DNA from: Pratylenchus scribneri
Lineage: Eukaryota; Nematoda; Chromadorea; Rhabditida; Pratylenchidae
DNA: 64,000 bases
Direction of reading: 5' to 3'
Assembly: GCA_030063045.1 (NCBI GenBank)
Contig: JAQSEB010000042.1
Location: 1,426,001 to 1,490,000, forward strand
The notes below the pieces were generated by a model that had not been told where the DNA came from, made no database searches, and saw only the letters and a list, made by a program, of their open reading frames with translations. Position numbers and translations under genes: made by a program. Positions 12,996-23,592 of this stretch are shown here, one piece after another (positions within the stretch are counted from its first letter, which is position 1; every line of letters begins with the position of its first letter).

Positions 12996-13172
12996 AAAAA
13001 AAAATGCTATCCCCAGTGCATTGACTCCAACCGAATTGAATTGCCACCAAATTCCCCTTTTCAGGGCTGTCCGCAGACCGGCGTCCGCTAGCCCGCAGAC
13101 AGTATTTCCCTGCCCGGGCTTTAAGGACCAAGGGCAGTGGCAACAAACGGCACCAATGCTTTGGGAAAGCGA
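12996..13172 (-). ncRNA. Structured small RNA gene, copy B (about 175 nt)
   Basis: Inverted, diverged copy of the RNA at 9398-9569. Read on the minus strand, GCTTTCCC (13170-13163) pairs with GGGGATAGC just before a 9-base T run (plus-strand A run 12996-13004). GCATTG pairs with CAATGC as a second helix. The copies differ at many positions while both end stems remain, and a GCTCGAGC in copy A is GCCCGGGC here, a paired change. The open frame 12937-13221 over this locus is a shadow. Confidence 0.6.
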
Positions 13173-13195
13173 TGAAAATGAAATTTACCATCTCG

Positions 13196-13243
13196 TATAT
13201 ATAGGATTGACGGATCCATGAGCAAAATTATTGATGGGAAGCA
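13196..13243 (-). promoter_or_regulatory. Pol III type 3-like promoter, RNA copy B
   Basis: Minus strand: motif TGCTTCCCATCAATAATTTT at 13243-13224, then TATATATA at 13203-13196, separated by 17 bases from the 23-bp motif, exactly as in copy A. Homology with copy A continues upstream to about 13312 (GCAGAGAACAATG block), which may hold a distal element. Confidence 0.65.
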
Positions 13244-13312
13244 GGCAGGGGAAAGGTCACTGCTATTTATTTTCTACAGACTTTCCATTGTTCTCTGCTT
13301 CTCTAATAGAGT

Positions 13313-14010
13313 GGCTCTTTCATTTTGTTTTCAGCTTATTAGGCAAAAATATATGTGAATTAATTTTGTGAATTTGCAATTTATTAAAATGATAAATACT
13401 AAAAATTTATTTTGATAAATTACCCAAATCGTTTCCGTGTGAATCCGATCTTTGACCAACAAATTTGGCCATTTTTATGAAAAAAATTAACAAAAATATT
13501 TGGAAGAAAAATGATGGATTGGATTTTTGGAGGATTATTTGGGAGAAAAGCAAATGGAAAGGCCAAATTCCACTGTGAAAATGAGCACAAAATAAATGAA
13601 GAAAATGGAAGGGTAAAATGGAGGGGAAGATTGGTTGATTTCCTGTGGTGGAAAGGAAACAGCCGCCAACAGAGGCAATCGGTCACCCACCCACCTCCAG
13701 TTTCCTCATTCTCAATCAAATTTTTGACTTCAAATGGATTAACTCTTGTCCAAGGGCTTTTAGAGTGCTTTCTTTTCAATTCTTTCTCTTCGCCGGTGGT
13801 TGAGGACCTTTGGTCTTTGTCAGCTGTGCAGTTTAAATTCATTAAAGGAAAGGAATTCCATCATTAAGATGTGGTCTGGCCACATTAGAGGAAGTTTTGT
13901 GGTCCGTTCTCAACAAGGAAAGTAGGAAATTAAATTGAAATTAAACCAGCAAAAAGAGAGAAGAGGTAAGAATGAACTCTGATAATTAAAAATATTTTAT
14001 AATTCAGAAT
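13313..14010. other. No gene recognised
   Basis: Overlapping open frames on both strands (13420-13842 minus, 13511-13867 plus) lack recognisable domains. Nothing else is supported. Confidence 0.4.
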
Positions 14011-14013
14011 TCA

Positions 14014-14935
14014 GTACAGGCGGAATTATTAAAATCAGAGCAGGCGGAATTATTAAAATCAAAATAGGCGGAATTATTAAAATCAGAACAGGCGGAATTA
14101 TTTAAAATCAGAACAGGCGGAATTATTTAAAATCAGAACAGGCGGAATTATTTAAAATCAGAACAGGCGGAATTATTTAAAATCAGAACAGGCGGAATTA
14201 TTTAAAATCAGAACAGGCGGAATTATTTAAAATCAGAACAGGCGGAATTATTAAAATCAGAACAGGCGGAATTATTAAAATCAGAACAGGCGGAATTATT
14301 AAAATCAGAACAGGCGGAATTATTAAATCAGAACAGGCGGAATTATTAAAATCAGAACAGGCGGAATTATTAAAATCAGAACAGGCGGAATTATTTAAAT
14401 CAGAACAGGCGGAATTATTAAAATCAGAACAGGCGGAATTATTAAAATCAGAACAGGCGGAATTATTTAAAATCAGAACAGGCGGAATTATTAAAATCAG
14501 AACAGGCGGAATTATTAAAATCAGAACAGGCGGAATTATTAAAATCAGAACAGGCGGAATTATTAAAATCAGAACAGGCGGAATTATTTAAATCAGAACA
14601 GGCGGAATTATTAAAATCAGAACAGGCGGAATTATTAAAATCAGAACAGGCGGAATTATTAAAATCAGAACAGGCGGAATTATTAAAATCAGAACAGGCG
14701 GAATTATTAAAATCAGAACAGGCGGAATTATTAAATCAGAACAGGCGGAATTATTAAAATCAGAACAGGCGGAATTATTAAAATCAGAACAGGAGGAATT
14801 ATTTAAAATCAGAACAGGCGGAATTATTAAAATCAGAACAGGCGGAATTATTAAAATCAGAACAGGCGGAATTATTAAAATCAGAATAGGCGGAATTATT
14901 TTAAAACAGTACAGACGAAAATACAAAGAAAAGTT
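14014..14935. repeat. 24-bp minisatellite, about 37 copies
   Basis: Nearly perfect array of AACAGGCGGAATTATTAAAATCAG, some units with one extra or one fewer base in the A/T part, so the phase drifts. It degenerates at both ends. There is no spacer variation of the kind expected from a CRISPR array. A minus-strand open frame across part of it is an artefact. Confidence 0.95.
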
Positions 14936-14939
14936 TACA

Positions 14940-15550
14940 AATCAGAATAGGCGAATCATTCAGCAGAATTGCTTCAATCGATGGTAAAATTAGCATGTTG
15001 TGGATAAATTTAGCAATTTCGGATACCTTGAAAGTGTAATAATATTCTATTAAATTAATATGTTAATTAAGAAATATATATGGTTTATTATACTAATTTT
15101 CTCCACTTTTTTCACTTGATAAACGAAATATTCATCAAAACAAAATTAACAAAAAAACACCATTTCAAAAGAATAATATAAAATGTATTTATCCATATTC
15201 ACCAAACACCAACCCATTTCCCAAAACATATGTTTCACAAATTGCCCTTTAACACATTTAATCAAAAAGTACATTGGCGACCATAATATTATAGGGAAGG
15301 GGTCGTTTTTATTATTCTTTCAATGTCCCTAAAATTTATTTCCATATGATGGAGGTGGAAGATCAAATGCAAAAATAAGAAAGGAGCTGGGGCCAGCATA
15401 ATTTCGTGACAATGATGAATTGGGAGCACCCTAGGCTCCGGACAATTTTAGCCTTTCATTTATTATTTTTGATTATCCCAAAAATGGTTTAATTATTTTC
15501 AAATTTTAGAAACTATTTTATTCTCTTTTTATTTCTATTCATCTGACAGC
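14940..15550. other. No gene recognised
   Basis: AT-rich flank upstream of the micro-exon gene. No signal-peptide exon for that gene could be found here. Confidence 0.4.
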
Positions 15551-15563
15551 AAAACAAACAAAA

Positions 15564-16015
15564 ATGGCTAACGACTTTGGCAACAAGTTATTCAGATTTA
15601 TTTTTAAATTTTAATAATTATATATTTTAGCGGATTTCCTCAGAATCCGAATTCACCTTTCGGCAATGCGTAAGACATAAGGGAAGAGCATCTAATTCAT
15701 CAATATTTTTACAGACCTTTCAAAGCCGGCGATGGCGACCACTCTTTATTTGGCAATGAGTAAGGCAAAATTAGAAAGAACCGTAAAATTTCAACTATTT
15801 TTTAAGAGGATTTGAAGACGATCGTCCGTTATCGCCTTTCGGCAATCCGTAAGGTGAATTAGAATTGAAAAAATTTAAATATTTTACAGAAGCTTTGAAG
15901 ACGGCGATCAATTTTTGCCGCCCTCACCCTTTGGCAATAAGTAATTTTGGGCGATTAATGAAGGGTATTTTCTCAAATGAACTATTTTAGGGAATTTGAA
16001 TCTGTGAAAGCCTAA
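15564..16015 (+). CDS. Micro-exon repeat protein, 74 residues, unknown function
   Basis: Six exons: 15564-15586, 15631-15669, 15715-15759, 15807-15848, 15890-15940, 15991-16015. All five introns are GT-AG, 41-50 nt long and in phase 2; the four internal exons are 39, 45, 42 and 51 nt, all multiples of three, so any of them could be skipped without breaking the frame. Total 225 nt. The protein starts MANDFGN; each internal exon encodes one repeat ending in FGN: NGFPQNPNSPFGN, APFKAGDGDHSLFGN, EGFEDDRPLSPFGN, PSFEDGDQFLPPSPFGN; it ends KEFESVKA. The conserved splice framing and motif make chance very unlikely. There is no signal peptide in the visible start. An acceptor-like CTGACAG lies 14 bases before the ATG, so a trans-spliced leader or an upstream exon is possible. 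I know no family with this motif. Confidence 0.75.
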
Positions 16016-16235
16016 AGCAAGGGATGAATTGCAATTGAAGAGAGCAAATTGGCTAACAAAACAACTCTATGAGAAGATAAACATAAACATTTGATAATTT
16101 TATAAATATTCTTTAAAGCATTTTCTTTTTTTGTGGGTATAAAATGTTGAAATTTCATATTTTCAATAATATAAAAGTCTAATATTTAAATAATTTTTTC
16201 AAAAAAAAAATGTTATCGGCAATGGGCTCACTAGC

Positions 16236-16380
16236 CGAAATTTCCGGATCGAATTTTCCGGACCGAGATTTCCGGATCGAATTTTCCGGACCGAGGTTTC
16301 CAGACCCGAAATTTCCGGATCGAATTTTCCGGACCGAGGTTTCCGGACCGAAATTTCGGGATCGAATTTTCCGGATTTCG
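16236..16380. repeat. CCGGA repeat array, left copy
   Basis: Tandem repeat of modules such as TTCCGGATCGAATTTTCCGG and CCGAGGTTTCCGGACCG. It is the inverted counterpart of 21516-21700. Its CpG content is far above that of its surroundings. The two arrays bracket a 5.3-kb block with a MULE transposase remnant and may be the element's terminal repeats. Confidence 0.8.
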
Positions 16381-16552
16381 ATAAAAATTTCAATAAAAAA
16401 TGGTATTAAAAAATTTAGGAAAATCAATTTGGAAGACAAGAATTAAAAATGTTAAATAGAAGTTTTTTGCAAAAAAAAAACTAACTGGATAAATATTCTT
16501 TTAAAAATTGTATATTCATGTTAATTTTAGATATGATTATTATTAATTATGA

Positions 16553-16590
16553 TCAATCTTCCCAACAAAAATTTAATTGTTGTTTTGAAC
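16553..16590 (-). pseudogene. Duplicated 3' end of the neighbouring secreted-protein gene
   Basis: Minus strand encodes QQLNFCWED followed by stop, matching the C-terminus LQLNFCWED of the gene at 17010-18278, with similar DNA on both sides. The rest of the gene is absent. The sequence beyond it (16600-16780) is similar to 18590-18780, the region upstream of the intact gene, which suggests a collapsed second copy. Confidence 0.65.
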
Positions 16591-17009
16591 CAAAGAAGAG
16601 TGGGAGGCTAATTCTGAGCACACTGCTCGTGAGTCGGGAATATATGAATGGCTAAAATATTCCAATGTGACCAATAAACAGAAAAGAGAAAGAAATTACT
16701 CAAATGTTTCCATTCAACATTATAAAGAGAGAGCATACTACCCAATGTTTTTGCCATTCATTCATTATCGATTTTTAAGGCTATAAGACGATTGGGGAAG
16801 ACATTTGGGGATGCAATAATTGGGGATTATTTTTTTAAAGTTAAATATGGTTAGCATACGGAACAAGTTTTCCCTAACGAATTATAAATAAGATTATCGG
16901 AATTTTAATAAAATGATAAAAAAAATTAAATTCATATTTTTGTAACAATTATTTATTAACGGCAATTTTTAATATGATAAGATAATCATTAATATGAATT
17001 GCCAAATAA

Positions 17010-18278
17010 TCAATCTTCCCAACAAAAATTCAATTGCAATTTGAATGGCTGCTCATCCCCTTTTAAGCTGCGGATTACAATATTATCTAATTCCGTTTTT
17101 TGTCCGATATTGCGATAAATTCTTCTTTTGTCACCATTTTGATCGTAGTAGCAAATGTTTTGGACATAGAAAAGATTTTCTGCCACAGTTAGCTTTTGGA
17201 AAAGAATTTCTGTGTCGAATTCTTCGTAGGTTAGCATAAATTCGGCATGAGGAGTTATGACACGGATGGGAAAGAGATTTTTTGCTAATCTCGCTAAGTC
17301 CTCGTCATTTTTCTCCAAATATTCATTCAGATAGATGCCCGATGCGGCACCAATTCCGACTGCTGCACCTGTTTTAACTAAAAAACATATAAAATTCTAT
17401 TATTTACTATTTTTTATTCTTTATTGAACCTATATATATATTAATTCAAATTTAGTTAAATTTTCATTTATTAAAAGAAATTTCGATTGTTAAGGCCATT
17501 AAATGGAAATAGAATTATACCTAACATTATTCGACAATTAACGAAATATAAACTTAAAATTAATTAAAATTGAGCCATTTAACTGAAATTATCGTATTCA
17601 ATAAAATTTGAGCAAAATTTCCATTTCAATTAACCATTCAATCTACTTATTATTTCAATATCAAATCTTATTTTAGGTGTTTGGAAATGAGAATTCCAAT
17701 AACTAAACATCATTTTTCGGAATTAAATAGCTGAACTTCACCCAATGAATGACTAAAATTCAAATTTAAAGTTTTACATAAAAAAAATAAATTTATATGG
17801 AAATTCTTGCTCATTATTTTTAATTTTAATTAAATTTGAGACAATTTTCAGAAATTAAAATGAATACATTAATTTATAATCTCATAAATAACCAAATTTT
17901 CTATTATTCATATAATTGCTTATGGCTTCAATCAAACCAAAAATAAAGATAATAAAGAAAATTCGTATAGTTAATTTAATATAATTCCATAATTTTACCA
18001 ATTTCCGGAATATCCGGTGTATCAATTTCCAGCATTGCTGCTTTTCTCAGAGGCGGAATAGGATTTTTTTGAGCAGGAGAAGCAACTTTTGCCGCATTAG
18101 CTATTTTTCGTGAAGAAACTTTTGTTGCCGATGCTGCAGCTTTTGTTGCCGATGCAGCAGCTTTTGTTGCCCTGGCAACAGTAGATACATCTTTTCCAAT
18201 TAATCCAAAAAGACTTCCAGATCCATATGCGACGAAGAAAATAAAAAGAAATAGAAGAATAATATTTAGTTTGTTCAT
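17010..18278 (-). CDS. Putative secreted protein, 215 residues, unknown family
   Basis: Exon 1 is 18278-17999 and exon 2 is 17377-17010, joined in phase 1 across a 621-nt GT-AG intron. The N-terminus MNKLNIILLFLFIFFVAYGS is a strong signal peptide. Then come three copies of an Ala- and Thr-rich motif (ARATKAA, ASATKAA, ASATKVS) and a Pro-rich stretch. The second exon starts VKTGAAVGIGAASGIYL, which could insert in a membrane, and continues as a charged globular region ending LQLNFCWED. I recognise no domain. It is transcribed divergently from the FLYWCH/MULE gene with 738 bp between starts, and both genes begin with signal peptides. Candidate effector or surface protein; it sits inside the block bounded by inverted CCGGA arrays, so it may be cargo of that element. 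Confidence 0.65.
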
Positions 18279-19016
18279 TTATGAAAATCGTTAGGGGACG
18301 TTTCAGTACCCGTTATTTAACTTTTGCAATTTTGACGAGTAATGATAATTTAACAAAAAAAATTTATCTTTATGCACTTATTTTGCCACTTAATTTCACT
18401 AATAATTTTCGTTCAATTAGTTCTAGAAAAGGATAGAAATTGAAAAAATGATTTCTTCTTGAACAAATTATCGTCAAAATTGCTAATTTCTAGTGAGGGT
18501 ACTAAAACCTTTTTTTGAAGGTAAATTGAATAGAATGGAGATTGGTATTTGACCTTTAAACCAAGAATATAGTGGACTGACCACACTCACTAGTGGGTCG
18601 CAAATAAATGAAGGGCGAAAATATTAGGCTAGTGTGGCCTGTATTTATGCTATGAAAGAGAGAGAAACTAAACTAAATGTGTTCATTGTCCATTCGAGAT
18701 ACAACATCGAGAATAGCTGAAGGACAAACTAGCCAATGTTCTGCCATCCATCTATTATCGATTTTGAATGGACATTGGTGCCGGTCCCTCCCGTTTCTCC
18801 TTTTAGAGGAAACACAAGCTAAATTTTTAGCCGTTCATATTCATATATTTTCGATTCCTGCTGAGTTGACAAGATGAATGAATCTCAGTTCCACATATTC
18901 AGTAATATTAACCAATTCTGTTATAGTCTGAAAAGATATTACAATAAAAATAATGGGAACCAATATGCAAATTGAATCAAATATAAAATTGTAATATTTT
19001 TTAAATAATTTTAGTT
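18279..19016. promoter_or_regulatory. Divergent intergenic region with a duplicated segment
   Basis: Shared upstream region of the secreted-protein gene (minus) and the FLYWCH/MULE gene (plus). The part 18590-18780 resembles 16600-16780 in the same orientation, including TATCGATTTT and GAGAGA boxes. The plus gene has an acceptor (AATTTTAG) directly before its ATG, so a spliced leader or cis intron is likely. No core promoter can be named. Confidence 0.4.
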
Positions 19017-21458
19017 ATGAATTCATTACTAAATTTGCTGTTGGCTTTTTTATTATTCAGTATTATTAGAAATGAGGCTGTAAAAACAACAAAAGGAGTA
19101 GATATGACCACATTTGATGGCTACCAATATAGAAAAAAGGGTATTTCCGCAGATGGAGGAACTCAATTTCGGCAATGTATTGTACACACTTGTAATGGCC
19201 GCGCACACTCAAATATAAATTCCGAACATCTACGCATAGTTTCACAACATAACCATCCTCGAGATTTAATTGGAAATATAGTTCGCGAAAGGAAAGAGCA
19301 AGTATTAATTTGGAATTTTTCATTTTGGTTAATATGATTTCAAATTAATTAAATTATTAAATTTCAAATATTTTTTTGATTTTAAGTTGAAAGAAACATC
19401 AAGGAACAATCCTCTGCTACCACCTAGGGTAGCTTATTTACAATCTAGAGAAGGATTGAGTGATGAAGCTTTAATGGCAATGCCGTCATATTCTGCAGCT
19501 CAAAGGCAGGTAGAAATTCAGAGAGAAATCCCTGGACGTAGATTGGTCGATGCCAGGGAACTTGCTGATATTGTCATAGATGTATTTTTTTAATAATATT
19601 TCGGAAAGATAATATAATTTAGGGCGAATTTGCTACAGATTATAATGGACAAAGATTTTTATTGTACGATAGTAGGGTGGATGAGCCTGAAAATGTTGTT
19701 TTTTTTATCTGGTCAACTGATGAAGGATTAAGGCGGTTAAGAACATATACCCATTGGAGATAAGTTTAAAATTGATTTATTTTAATTTAATAAATTCTTT
19801 TTAAAATATAAAAATATATATATAATATTTTAAAATATCAGAAGATTGGTTCTAGATAAAAATTTAACCAATACAAAGTTCATTGAATACTATTATTTGA
19901 TAATGCTTTACTCAATTAAGAAATATTTTTTTTAAATTAAATGAAATTTGGGTGGTTAAAATTTTAGAATCTTGACGAAATTTTTTTATGCGAATCATAT
20001 ATCTAATGATATTTATGTGATTTTGATATGGGAAAATCTTTTTGGAGCTAAAACATTAATATTCGCTTTTAAATATATATAATTCATTAGTTATTTATTT
20101 GTGAATTTTAGTTCGGACGGAACCTTCAAAGTGGTTCCGTCATCTTTTCTCCAATTATATACAATAAATGTGCTAATAGAGGAATCATCGGTTGTTGGAG
20201 CTTTTATACTAATGGCAAATAAGGCTTTTGACACTTATGTGCGTGTTTTTTAACAAATAAGAGGGCGGTTAAATGGTGTGGCACCGCAAAGCATCATAAT
20301 TGATTTCGAGCAGAGTAATAATTTATATCTTTTCCATAGTTCTTTTATTGTCGATCATCACTCTGTGATGGTTTAACAGATTATGGGCTTAGTTTACTAA
20401 ATTTGGAGCATTGATTAAAATGTTTTTAAGGTGCAAAAAATGCCATTAATCATGTCTGGCCGGGAACGCAAGTGCGCACATGCCTTTTCCATCTGGGCCA
20501 AAGTATATTAAGGCGAGTACAGGTTCGAAATTTTATTTTAAATATTCAATCATTAAATGAGCTCCTATATACCATATTATTTCTTATTGTATAGGCAATT
20601 GAAAGTTTATCAAATTTAAATTTCACCTATCTGAGATGGAGTTTTATTTTTATACTCTCTATTTTACCTTTAATCAAAACTATTTTATTTTTTTAAGATA
20701 GAAGGCTTTATTGGGATGTATGAACACGATGAAGATACCAGAATTATTATTCGATGTTTGGCCTCACTTTCTTTTTTACCAATTAATCGAGTTCAATATG
20801 GATTTAATTTATTATATCAAAATCCCGCCGCCCAAATTGTCCATCCCATCTTTGATTATTTTCGCCGGTAATTATCGATTTGAAAGTACATTTACTAAAT
20901 ATTTGTAGAAATTATATTATGAGGGATAATAACGATCCCCCTTTATTTCCAATTGATCTCTGGAATCAACATGATGCCGTTATCGCAGATTTATGTAGGA
21001 CAAATAACGCTATTGAATCATTTCATCGAACTTTGAGAGGCCATTTTGCCAATGTCCACCCTCCTTTATCTAAGTCAATTTTTATGATTTGGGTAGAATA
21101 ATGGTTGCTATTATCACTAAATTATTCCTTTTTTATTTACGTTCGAATATAATTATAAATAAAGCAACCATTATTATCTGCATCAATAATAATAAACAAT
21201 ATTTTTAGAGTTATTAGTGCATTGAAAACGGAAGAGAGAATGGTTCAAGATAAACTTAGAATTTATGAACTGGATTTTACAAGGGGAATCACATTGCGAA
21301 AAAGGACACGAACATATGTGAATAATGACGCTGCATTGAAAAGAATGGTTTTACAATTTGATCAAAATCCAAATATGAACGATGATGAATTTTTTACCCA
21401 CTTACGTGCAATCCAATTTAGATTAGCACAAAATGGATTTAACCATTGGGATGATTAA
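19017..21458 (+). pseudogene. FLYWCH finger plus MULE-type transposase, degraded, with signal-peptide start
   Basis: Exons across this span encode a DNA transposase of the Mutator (MULE) superfamily. Exon 1 starts MNSLLNLLLAFLLFSII, a signal-peptide-like segment, followed by a FLYWCH-type finger (FDGYQYRKKG ... CIVHTCNGRAHS ... HNHPRD). Later exons show MULE landmarks: SDGTFKVVPSSFLQLYTI (first Asp), IIIDFEQ (second Asp), TCLFHLGQSILRR, then TNNAIESFHRTLRGHF (probable catalytic Glu). A TAA at 20251-20253 interrupts the core just before the second Asp, and the exon ending THWR near 19760 has no clear donor, so the gene looks broken. The C-terminal exon ends at 21458. Neighbouring CCGGA arrays in inverted orientation may be its terminal repeats. 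A secreted start is odd for a transposase and may reflect recent exon capture or domestication of the finger. Confidence 0.75.
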
Positions 21459-21515
21459 TTTATATAGCATAAAAATAAATTTTTGAAGAAATTAATTAGA
21501 CTTTTTTTAAATTAT

Positions 21516-21700
21516 AATCCGGAAAATTCGGTCCGGAAACCTCGGTCCGGAAAATTCGGTCCGGAAATTTCGGTCCGGAAACCTCGGTCCGGAAAATTCG
21601 ATCCGGAAATTTCGGTCCGGAAACCTCGGTCCGGAAAATTCGATCCGGAAATTTCGGGTCCGGAAACCTCGGTCCGGAAAATTCGGTCCGGAAGTTTCGC
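21516..21700. repeat. CCGGA repeat array, right copy (inverted relative to 16236-16380)
   Basis: Tandem modules GGTCCGGAAACCTCGGTCCG and AAAATTCGATCCGGAAATTT, about 45 bp per composite unit. Reverse complement of the left array. Open frames through it on both strands (Pro/Arg/Ser-rich) are repeat artefacts. Confidence 0.85.
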
Positions 21701-22136
21701 ACCACCCTCAAAACAGCTATAATAATATAATAATTTGTTTGTTCATTTTTCTAATTGATAATTTCCATCCAAACAAAATTAGCAAATTATTTCTGCTGAG
21801 CGGACAGATTCAAATTTTTTTATCCCAGCTAATTTGATAGATGCTTACATAGCTACTTAAAAAATTCATTTTCATCAGCAGTCAGCACGGCTCAATCAAA
21901 ATCCAACTCATTTCGCTTTCACTTTATTCCATCCAAATTCGAATTAAAAATCGAATTGGCCTCATAGCAGAGAGAAGGAGCAAGCCGTTCAGGGCTTCAT
22001 AGTTAAAAACTGGTAATAATTCAAATATGAATCATGACCTCGAAAATACTTAACCAATTATTATCGCATCCTTAACTATTTTTTAGATTTCCCTTAAATC
22101 TGGAATCCTGAAGGCTGGAGCCTATTTTTGTTCACG

Positions 22137-23392
22137 ATGTCAATGGCATCATATAATTATGCTTCCATTCTATTTATTTTTTTCTTGCTGTCACTCTTAG
22201 CTGTAAGCAATCAATCGGATATGATGCAATTGGTCCGACAAATTGCCGAAAAAGTTGGCAAAATCGAAATCAAATTGGATGAACTTAAGAAAGTAAACGA
22301 AGATTTAAAGGATGAAATTGGAAAAATGAAAGAAAATTCGAATGAATTAAAAAAAGAGAAGACCAAGAAGGATGATGGAAAGACTGAGGTAATTTTATTT
22401 GGAATTTAAATAAATTAAATAAAATATTTTTGAGCATTTTCAAACATTAAAATATTTTTGAAATTGAATATACATAAATATATTATGATTTATTGTCCAT
22501 TTTTGGAGATACAAATTTCCGATTTATTGAATATTTTTGCCGAAATTTCAGTCAGCCGATTTGAATGGACAAATTGATGGAATTATTGCTTGGAAAACCA
22601 CATACAAATGGAATGCATCAGATTGCGGACAAAATTTGATCATTTCCGAGGATGGACTCATAGCAAAATATTCTGGCCCATCAAGTAAAGAAGAATAAAG
22701 ATCATTTTTTTTAATTAATAAAATTTAAATTAAGAATGGAGTACAGTACGTGCCACGTTGCCGATTCCAGCTTACAATTTAACAAGCAAAAAACCATCAA
22801 TTGCTTTCTTTTATGAAGTGGAAATTCTTGTTGACCATTCATCAACATCGTATTTTTATTCATTTTTGAATTAAAAAATATAATAAAATTTGCTGAATTA
22901 AATTAAATTAAAAAAGATGTAAATAAAAAATTTTCAGTTACCATAAATATATATAAATTCATTCACATGAAAATGAGACATGACATTCATTAGTTATAAT
23001 CAGTACAATAAAAATCAATAATCATTCTTTCAGGAGTAATTATGACGGAATTGTCATTGGATTTTGTGTCCAAGAATTTCCATTGGAATACAAATACCTT
23101 GGATTGGAGGATTCCATTGGAATTTGGGGCAAAGAAATAATTTGGATTGATGGTACCCCCGATCAAAATTGGAAAAGACAAAGAATTGTTCAAAAAAAGG
23201 GATTTTGTTGGCATAGGCATTATCCATCAGCCGAATTGGAAAATGGAATGTTTTGTTACTTTGAATGGCTAATTGTTGGGTAAAATATAAAAATTATTAA
23301 AAATAAAATAATTTAATTTCAGGGAAGGCAGAATTGCCAACGAATTTCGGCATCGACTTCAACCTTTTCCAGGCTGTTACTTTGAAAAATAA
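22137..23392 (+). CDS. Secreted coiled-coil plus SPRY protein (SPRYSEC-like)
   Basis: Five exons join in frame from ATG 22137 to TAA ending 23392. Residues 1-27 are a signal peptide (SILFIFFLLSLLAVSNQS). Residues about 30-85 form a charged heptad-like coiled coil (QIAEKVGKIEIKLDELKKV). The remaining exons form a SPRY domain: WKTTYKWNASDCGQNLIISE, TVRATLPIPAYN, FFYEVEILVD, YDGIVIGFCVQE, SIGIWGKEIIWIDG, ELENGMFCYFEWLIVG. The protein ends FPGCYFEK. Secreted SPRY proteins are a known effector group of cyst nematodes, made in oesophageal glands and delivered into plant cells. That assignment is by domain and secretion signal; the coiled coil between them is less usual. Known relatives could also bind host E3 or immune proteins, but nothing here shows the partner. 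Confidence 0.75.
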
Positions 23393-23592
23393 AGGCAATT
23401 TAATCCGCGCGAATTTTGGAAAAAAAGAATTTCGTTTCAAGGATTTTGAAAATATTTTAATCGGGAAACGATGATCAGAAAATGCTAATATTTCTGAATG
23501 ACATGACAAATTCATTTTACATATTTGATTTAATTTCATAATCAAAAAATTAAAGTGAGAGCATTTATTTAGATATTTTATTCTTATTTTAT

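Noticed and set aside
12937..13221. 94-codon plus-strand frame and its minus-strand partner
   Set aside because: They lie over the inverted RNA gene copy B and its promoter; the matching copy A does not keep the frame.
14014..14935. Regular repeats suggesting a CRISPR array
   Set aside because: Units are directly adjacent with no unique spacers, and the genome is eukaryotic; it is a minisatellite.
16179..16446. Arg/Ser/Pro-rich frames in the CCGGA array, also at 21483-21722
   Set aside because: Translation of a tandem DNA repeat in several frames; no independent evidence of a gene.
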